Positions 14,342 through 18,809 of a DNA stretch of 18,809 nucleotides are shown here, piece by piece. Each line of letters begins with the position of its first letter. Position 1 is the first letter of the stretch. Where the stretch lies: assembly GCA_002316225.1 (NCBI GenBank), contig DCDC01000167.1, positions 1 through 18,809 on the forward strand. The letters are read 5' to 3'. The position numbers and the translations under genes were made by a program. A model generated the notes under the pieces. That model was not told the DNA's origin. It did not search any database and saw only the letters and a program-made list of their open reading frames with translations. Source of the DNA: Firmicutes bacterium UBA1065. GTDB lineage: Bacteria; Bacillota; Clostridia; Tissierellales; Sedimentibacteraceae.

Positions 14342-15544
14342 ATGGTTTCATATAAATGCAGTGTTATCGATACTTTCGGGAAAAAGCATAGTATTTCCCG
14401 TTCCGGGGATTCCCGAAAAGAAGTAATTGACTACTTAAAGCTTGAGAAGTATACGGTTGTGGAAGTAAAGCATAAACATTTTGCATATTCGGGGAGAATA
14501 TTCTCAAAGAAAGTTAAGTCCAAGGATTTAGCCTTATTCTGCAAGCAGGTGCATGCAATGTTGAAGTCGGGCGTTACAATAGCAAACATCTTGGAAATCT
14601 TGAAACTCCAGACAGAAAACAGGAGGTTGAGAGACCACATAAGGTCAATGCATGAGGAACTGCAAAAAGGACATACATTTTCGGAAGCCTTGAGGCAGAG
14701 GAAGGGGGCATTTCCGGAGCTTTTCGTCAGTATGACGGAAGCCGGTGAATTAAGCGGCAATATGGATTTAATTATGGACAGGCTCTCAAAGCATTATGAA
14801 AAAGAGCATAAAATAGAAAACAAAATAATCTCGGCAATGATTTATCCTATTATTCTTTCTATAGTGTGTACTTTTGTAGTCTTCTTTCTCACAACGTCTG
14901 TAATGCCAACTTTTATTGAAATGTATGTGACTTCCGGGGTTTCTCTTCCCCGGCTGACAAGGATTCTAATTAGTTTTAGCGAGTTCCTAAAGCATTTTTG
15001 GTATTTTATTATCTTGGGTATGGTTGCTTTTGTGTTTATCATTTCTTATATTTTGAAAATACCTGATATTAAATTGAAAAAGGATTTTTTAAAACTCAGA
15101 ATTCCACTAATAAAAAACCTGATAATCAAGGTGGCAGCCTCAAGGTTTTCAAGAACCTTAGCTACTTTGTCAGCCAGCGGAGTTTCACTTCTGAGTGCAT
15201 TGGATACCGCATCCGGGGTGACAGGAAATCTTTATATATACAAGAAGGTCTTGGAAATAAAAGAAGATGTCAGAAGAGGACTGCCCCTATCCGCCTTGCT
15301 CCAAAATCAGGGAATTTTCCCTCCGATATTATGTCACATGGTTAAAATAGGGGAGGATTCGGGCTCCCTGGAAGAGGTATTGGACAAGGCGGCTGATTTC
15401 CAGGACGAAGAGATTGAAACAGCAATTTTGCGCCTGACAACTCTTCTTGAACCCGTAATGATAATAGTTATGGCAATTGTTATAGGGCTTATAGTTATTT
15501 CAATGGTTTTGCCTATGTTTGAAATGGTTAAAACAGTTAGGTGA
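14342..15544 (+). CDS. pilC: Type IV pilus inner-membrane platform protein PilC (copy 2)
   Basis: This 400-residue PilC/GspF protein has two T2SSF repeats (about 62-185 and 265-390), with KSKDLALFCKQVHAMLKSG and VSMTEAGELSGNMD in the first and VKIGEDSGSLEEVL in the second. Three membrane helices lie near 160-185, 212-235 and 370-392. An AAGGAGAA ribosome site precedes ATG 14342. It matches the layout of PilC1 (400-1599) but is clearly diverged, more Lys-rich and less GC-rich in codon use. Its place after pilB suggests a dedicated platform for the second system. It is followed after 53 bp by pilA2, with a long palindrome in the gap. Confidence 0.95.
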   Translation: MVSYKCSVIDTFGKKHSISRSGDSRKEVIDYLKLEKYTVVEVKHKHFAYSGRIFSKKVKSKDLALFCKQVHAMLKSGVTIANILEILKLQTENRRLRDHIRSMHEELQKGHTFSEALRQRKGAFPELFVSMTEAGELSGNMDLIMDRLSKHYEKEHKIENKIISAMIYPIILSIVCTFVVFFLTTSVMPTFIEMYVTSGVSLPRLTRILISFSEFLKHFWYFIILGMVAFVFIISYILKIPDIKLKKDFLKLRIPLIKNLIIKVAASRFSRTLATLSASGVSLLSALDTASGVTGNLYIYKKVLEIKEDVRRGLPLSALLQNQGIFPPILCHMVKIGEDSGSLEEVLDKAADFQDEEIETAILRLTTLLEPVMIIVMAIVIGLIVISMVLPMFEMVKTVR

Positions 15545-15545
15545 A

Positions 15546-15571
15546 AATAAAATTCATTAATGAATTTTATT
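15546..15571. promoter_or_regulatory. 26-bp perfect palindrome upstream of pilA2
   Basis: The sequence is a perfect dyad centred on CATTAATG, with arms AATAAAATTCA and TGAATTTTATT. In RNA it would form an 11-bp AU-rich hairpin with a TTAA loop, without a clean T-run after it. It could be a processing or stability hairpin for the pilin message, a weak attenuator, or a protein operator. The structure is certain; the role is not. Confidence 0.6.
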
Positions 15572-15597
15572 AATAGAAGTAAAAGGGGTGTTGGAAA

Positions 15598-16017
15598 ATG
15601 TTAAGAGGCATTAATATGCCGCGTAAGAAGAGGGGGTTTACGCTGATTGAATTGATTGTGGTATTGGCAGTACTTGCTATAATTATGGCAATTGCTATAC
15701 CGCAGTTCTCGGGGGTAAGAGAAGAAGCAAGGGTTGATGCCGATATGGCAACACTGGCAAGTATTGCTAAGTTGGCTGAGTTTGAGTATGTAAGACAGGA
15801 TCTTGAATCTACAGGGGGAGATGCTCTTGAAGATCCATCATTAAGTCAATTGATTGCCGATAATTTTTCTGAGGATGAACTGTTCCAATCTAAAGATTTG
15901 AAAGGTGCCGATATTGAAAATATTGTAGTTTCATTTGATGAAGAAGGAAAAGTTACGGAATTTACTATTGGTGGAAATACATATACCTATAGTGATGGCA
16001 GATTTGCTGAAAACTAA
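15598..16017 (+). CDS. pilA: Type IV pilin precursor (pilA2)
   Basis: The 139-residue protein carries a class III signal MLRGINMPRKKRG, cleavage after Gly13, then FTLIELIVVLAVLAIIMAIAIP with Glu5. The mature protein is about 126 residues, with an acidic globular part (DALEDPSLSQLIADNFSEDELF) and a terminal beta region (VTEFTIGGNTYTYSDG). GGGGTG at 15585-15590 supports the start at 15598; the internal ATG at 15616 would leave only a short basic leader. Its helix is close to that of PilA1 but the C-terminal domain is unrelated in appearance. It is probably the major pilin of the second set. No alternative tail follows it. Confidence 0.92.
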   Translation: MLRGINMPRKKRGFTLIELIVVLAVLAIIMAIAIPQFSGVREEARVDADMATLASIAKLAEFEYVRQDLESTGGDALEDPSLSQLIADNFSEDELFQSKDLKGADIENIVVSFDEEGKVTEFTIGGNTYTYSDGRFAEN

Positions 16018-16053
16018 TAAATATGACACGCTGACAACAGCTTGTATGTGAAA

Positions 16054-16080
16054 TGTCATCCTGAGTGAAACGAAGGATCC
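16054..16080 (+). repeat. Short TGTCATCCTGA-type repeat between pilA2 and pilMN
   Basis: TGTCATCCTGAGTG followed by GAAACGAAGGATCC is a short member of the repeat family seen at 11904 and 18571. It lies directly before the AGGAG ribosome site (16086-16090) of the pilM-pilN fusion gene. Confidence 0.55.
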
Positions 16081-16097
16081 CATATAGGAGTGGTATT

Positions 16098-17585
16098 ATG
16101 GCAATGTTTTTATCCTTTGAAATTAATAATAATATAAAAATCATCGAAGCTTCGAAGAAGGGTAGAACATTGTCCGTTTTAAGGTCTATGTCCATTGACG
16201 GTTCCTTTGTAGAGGATGGGAGAATACTTGACATGGACAGGACCGTCGATGCAATTAATGAGGAATTAATCAAGAGGGGAATAAAAACGAGGAAGGCAAT
16301 TTTTCTAATCAATTCTAGCAGGATTATGATTAGAAGGATTAAGCTTCCTTTGCTAAAGAAGAAAAAAGAGATTTTGTCCATGATTCAAATAGAACTTCAG
16401 CAAAGGGTCAGGGCAGATTTAAGCAGGTATAAGATAATATATGAAGTATCTGATATTACAAGGGAGAAAAAAATAGCTTATGCCGAATATATCGTTTATT
16501 GTATACCGGAGGATTTGGTAAATAGCTGCTATAAACTTGCGGAAGGATTAAAGCTAAAATTGCTGGAAATTAGCATTATACCTTTATGTATCAATGAATT
16601 ATATAAAAACAAGGGCATGATTAATGATTTTGTTTTAAACAAAAGGGGAATTGAAGCATTTGTCAATGTCAATGAAAACTCTGTTTCTTTTTCGGCTGTA
16701 AATAATGGGATTTGCGACTTTTACACCATATCGAAACCTATGGGAATTAACCTTGAAAAGGAAACTGAGTCACCTTCTTTTGATGTTAGCATTGTCATTA
16801 CACAAATAGTAAAGCAAATCCGGTACTATTATTCTGTAAGCGGAAACAGGTCAATAGACAAAATTTATGTTTATGGCATAAATAATAAGAAAATCAATGA
16901 AGATATAAAAAGCAACTTGAAAATAAACAGTGAAAAAATCACCAGCATCTCATGTTTACCAAAAGAAAGCTTGCTAAATGGTTTTGAACTAAGCAAATAC
17001 TTCAACAATGTTATAGCTTTGCTGTCCAATAACAAAGAATTGGCTAAAAACACAAATTCAAGATTAAAGCTTAAGAAAGGCTTTGCTTATGCTGCAATTG
17101 TTTCAATAATTGCAGCGATATCTTCGCTTTTGTTAGGGTTTATCAATAACCGGGCTGCCATGAAAAATGAAATGACAAAAATGACATCATATATTGATAA
17201 CGCTGAAAACTACGAAGCCTACAGGGAGATCGAAGACATAAAAAGACAATCAGAATATTTGAAGCTCTATTTAAGCCGGGCTGAAGAGCTTAAGCTTGAA
17301 GTGGAGCAAAATGATTGTATTGATACAAGTCTGATAAGGGAGATTAACAGGCTGAAACCTTTTGAAACCAAGGTAACTTCAATTTATTCGGACAAGGAAG
17401 GGACACAGCTTTTATGCCTTTCTCCTTCTTTGAGTGAAGCTGCCTTGTTTTTTTCTCAATTAAGGGGGCTTGACCGGGTGGAAAAGGCTCATATGGCGTC
17501 AATTCAGTCAAAAACCGGTCAATCCTTTTCTTATTCCATAGTATTAAAGCTTAAGGGTGTGATTGATAATGAAGAAAAGTCTTAA
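16098..17585 (+). CDS. PilM-PilN fusion protein
   Basis: The protein has 495 residues. Residues 1 to about 315 form a PilM-like actin fold (MAMFLSFEINNNIKIIEAS, IFLINSSRIMIRRIKLP, IQIELQQRVRADLSRYKIIYEV and KQIRYYYS). A membrane helix at about 330-350 (AAIVSIIAAISSLLLGF) leads to a coiled coil (about 365-415) and a PilN-like domain (about 420-495) with ALFFSQLRGLDRVEKAHM. The separate set-1 genes at 7386 and 8423 have the same order, so this is a natural fusion of cytoplasmic PilM to membrane PilN, fixing a 1:1 ratio. ATG 16098 has AGGAG 7 bp upstream. An in-frame GTG at 16065 lies within the upstream dispersed repeat and is unlikely. It overlaps the next gene by 17 bp. Confidence 0.82.
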   Translation: MAMFLSFEINNNIKIIEASKKGRTLSVLRSMSIDGSFVEDGRILDMDRTVDAINEELIKRGIKTRKAIFLINSSRIMIRRIKLPLLKKKKEILSMIQIELQQRVRADLSRYKIIYEVSDITREKKIAYAEYIVYCIPEDLVNSCYKLAEGLKLKLLEISIIPLCINELYKNKGMINDFVLNKRGIEAFVNVNENSVSFSAVNNGICDFYTISKPMGINLEKETESPSFDVSIVITQIVKQIRYYYSVSGNRSIDKIYVYGINNKKINEDIKSNLKINSEKITSISCLPKESLLNGFELSKYFNNVIALLSNNKELAKNTNSRLKLKKGFAYAAIVSIIAAISSLLLGFINNRAAMKNEMTKMTSYIDNAENYEAYREIEDIKRQSEYLKLYLSRAEELKLEVEQNDCIDTSLIREINRLKPFETKVTSIYSDKEGTQLLCLSPSLSEAALFFSQLRGLDRVEKAHMASIQSKTGQSFSYSIVLKLKGVIDNEEKS

Positions 17586-18111
17586 AAACAAACCGCTGAT
17601 ATATGTAATTGTAATTGCAATATTAGTTTTATTAATATCCTTGAACCCTTTTAATCTGCCGTCAAACCTATCGGTCGGCCATGCATACGGGAACATTTAC
17701 CATGAATATGAAAAAATGAATACGGATATAAAAATGAAGGACATGTACGAAGAAAATAAAAATAACCTGCTCAATAAGGTCAATAAATTAAACATAAATA
17801 CCGAGATCCTCCATGATGAAATAATCACCGAATTGAATACCATCTCAAGGAAAAATAATATAGAACTGAACACCATCAAGTTCAGCGAGCTAATGCCCTG
17901 TCTCTCGGACAAGGCCGGTATCTGCATGAAGGTGACAGCGGAGTTTGACAGTGAACTCAATGAAATGCTTAGCTTTGTTGAGGATGTTAAAAACAGCAGA
18001 TTAATGATTTCAGTCGAGGATATAAGTGCTTTGACAATCGAAAACGGGATTCATGCATCTGTTAACCTGATTGTTTATGCACTGCCCATGATACCGGATG
18101 CAGACTTATGA
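17569..18111 (+). CDS. PilO-like protein (set 2)
   Basis: The 180-residue protein has a basic start (MKKSLKNK), one membrane helix (about 9-25), a coiled-coil stretch (about 38-90; YEEN, LLNKVNKLNINTEIL), and a C-terminal alpha/beta region with IELNTIKFSEL and AEFDSELNEMLSFVEDVKNS, in keeping with PilO. Sequence identity to known PilO is low to the eye, so the call rests on topology, length and place after PilM-PilN. Unlike the set-1 PilO it has no linker, jelly-roll or LysM extension. ATG 17569 lies 11 bp after AAGGG; an in-frame TTG at 17563 is the alternative. It overlaps the fusion gene by 17 bp and shares ATGA with the next gene. Confidence 0.7.
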   Translation: MKKSLKNKPLIYVIVIAILVLLISLNPFNLPSNLSVGHAYGNIYHEYEKMNTDIKMKDMYEENKNNLLNKVNKLNINTEILHDEIITELNTISRKNNIELNTIKFSELMPCLSDKAGICMKVTAEFDSELNEMLSFVEDVKNSRLMISVEDISALTIENGIHASVNLIVYALPMIPDADL

Positions 18112-18491
18112 AAAGGATTGTTAATAACAGGGGATTGACATTAGTAGAAATAATAATGACCCTGGCCTTGCTTGGAGCCCTGATATGTCCTTTGATGAAT
18201 TTATTGGTTATATCTCAGAAAATTAACTCGGAAGGCGAAAAAGAATTCATGGTATTTCAAACTGCTCAATATTATATGGAAGAAACACGGTCAATAGATG
18301 AAATTGATACGGGGCTTTTTCTATATAACGGGGAGAAAGGGTATTATGTTAGGAGCGTTTCCGGTGTCTTGGATAATTGCAACGTTGAAATAAGAGTAAT
18401 CCCCGCCAGATACGGGATGCATTATATTGAGGTTGATATTATAAAAGACTATGAAGTAGTTTATGCTTTAAAAGGAAGTATAGTCTTTTGA
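18108..18491 (+). CDS. PilV-like minor pilin / pseudopilin (set 2)
   Basis: The 127-residue protein starts MKRIVNNRG, then LTLVEIIMTLALLGALICPL, a class III prepilin signal with Glu5, so PilD should process it. The short C-terminal domain (VRSVSGVLDNCNVEIRVIPAR, MHYIEVDIIKDYEVVYALKG) resembles PilV/GspI-type pseudopilins. It is the last gene of the second set; after it come repeats rather than further pilus genes. The start overlaps the preceding stop as ATGA, which indicates translational coupling. Confidence 0.8.
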   Translation: MKRIVNNRGLTLVEIIMTLALLGALICPLMNLLVISQKINSEGEKEFMVFQTAQYYMEETRSIDEIDTGLFLYNGEKGYYVRSVSGVLDNCNVEIRVIPARYGMHYIEVDIIKDYEVVYALKGSIVF

Positions 18492-18570
18492 ACGAAGTAC
18501 AAATATTAAAGGCTTCGGTTTGAATAATCTATGAGTATTGCTGTGTCATCGCTATAAATAACTTACATGC

Positions 18571-18617
18571 TGTCATTCTGAGAGCTTTAGCTCGAAGAAT
18601 CTCATGAGATTCTTCGC
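18571..18617 (+). repeat. TGTCATTCTGA-type dispersed repeat, right copy, with a 24-bp palindrome
   Basis: TGTCATTCTGAG is followed by a perfect 24-bp palindrome at 18593-18616 with arms CGAAGAATCTCA and TGAGATTCTTCG. The left copy at 11904-11946 has a decayed version of the same palindrome. The dyad could form a hairpin in either DNA strand or in RNA. Confidence 0.65.
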
Positions 18618-18671
18618 CTTGCTAAGAACGACAAATCATTTCATGATTCATTCCGCAATTTTAATAGCGAT

Positions 18672-18808
18672 GCTCAAAATTTCAATTAATGTGTGCTTTT
18701 TTTCTTAATTATTTCGATTATTCACACAATACTTGAAATTTTGAGCAAAATAACCACAAAAAAATGCATTTTTAAAAAAATATTCACACATTAATTGAAA
18801 TTTTGAGC
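18672..18808. repeat. Cluster of CACACA-TTGAAATTTTGAGC repeat units, right copy
   Basis: An inverted unit at 18672-18695 (GCTCAAAATTTCAATTAAT then GTGTG) faces a direct unit at 18723-18746 (CACACAATACTTGAAATT then TTGAGC). A further direct unit lies at 18785-18808, 62 bp on. The inverted pair resembles the ends of the 12005-12141 element with a shorter interior. The window ends one base after the last unit, so more copies may follow. Confidence 0.6.
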
Positions 18809-18809
18809 A

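Larger units (their letters stand above)
18492..18809. repeat. Repeat-rich intergenic block at the right edge
   Basis: I see no gene here. After a short AT-rich stretch come a TGTCATTCTGA-type repeat (18571-18617), an inverted-repeat element (18672-18746) and another half copy (18785-18808). The block mirrors 11904-12141 in order and orientation. No clear intrinsic terminator was found; a weak CGAAG/CTTCG pairing near 18493-18521 lacks a T-run. Confidence 0.6.

Noticed and set aside
14166..14351. Minus-strand frame of 61 codons across the pilB-pilC2 gap
   Set aside because: Part of it (DNALDPAFIKNIEVEVEDPQDD) looks protein-like, but it overlaps both flanking genes and a repeat and has no convincing ribosome site. 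It could at most be a gene remnant.
16065..16097. GTG start for the PilM-PilN fusion
   Set aside because: The GTG lies inside a dispersed repeat and the AGGAG site is positioned for the ATG at 16098.
18672..18808. CRISPR array
   Set aside because: Repeat units are in mixed orientation with unequal spacing and are found 6.6 kb away as well; no cas genes are present.

Overview
The window reads as an AT-rich, anaerobic low-GC Gram-positive (Clostridia-like) chromosome segment devoted almost entirely to type IV pili (T4P). The monoderm assignment is an inference. It rests on AGGAGG-type ribosome binding sites throughout, low GC, an SLH-domain (S-layer) protein inside the pilus operon, a LysM module on PilO, and no secretin (PilQ) or PilP gene among the genes visible. 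I cannot name the species.

Region 1 (1-2525): the 3' end of a PilT-type ATPase gene, a platform protein gene (pilC1) and a major-pilin-like gene (pilA1). Directly after pilA1 comes a roughly 130-nt, hairpin-dense spacer and then an orphan open frame of 49 codons (2168-2314) with no start codon. Its product resembles the C-terminus of PilA1, so it looks like a spare pilin tail. A strong intrinsic terminator closes this unit at about 2482-2525.

Region 2 (2754-11864): a tight run of genes with gaps of 16 bp or less, or overlaps. In order: a PilX/GspK-like minor pilin, a PilW-like minor pilin carrying a von Willebrand A domain, a third minor pilin carrying Ig-like/BIG2 modules, prepilin peptidase (pilD), pilM, pilN, a pilO extended by a glycine linker, a jelly-roll-like domain and LysM, and an exported SLH protein.

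Region 3 (11865-12523): a 659-bp intergenic zone with dispersed repeats, a terminator hairpin and a textbook sigma-A promoter (TTGACT-17-TATAAT).

Region 4 (12524-18491): a second, compact T4P set: pilB extension ATPase, pilC2, pilA2, a pilM-pilN fusion, a pilO-like gene and a PilV-like pseudopilin. It has no pilT or peptidase of its own in the window and could share PilD (and PilT) with the first set. Region 5 (18492-18809) holds repeats matching those of region 3 in the same order and orientation, so the second set is bracketed by directly oriented repeat modules.

Working model: PilD cleaves six prepilins or pseudopilins; PilB/PilT power assembly and retraction on PilC; the PilM/N/O complexes align the machine, with the LysM and SLH proteins tying it to the cell wall and S-layer; the vWA and Ig-like pseudopilins probably form adhesive tips. 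The most unusual item is the pilA1 tail-cassette arrangement.
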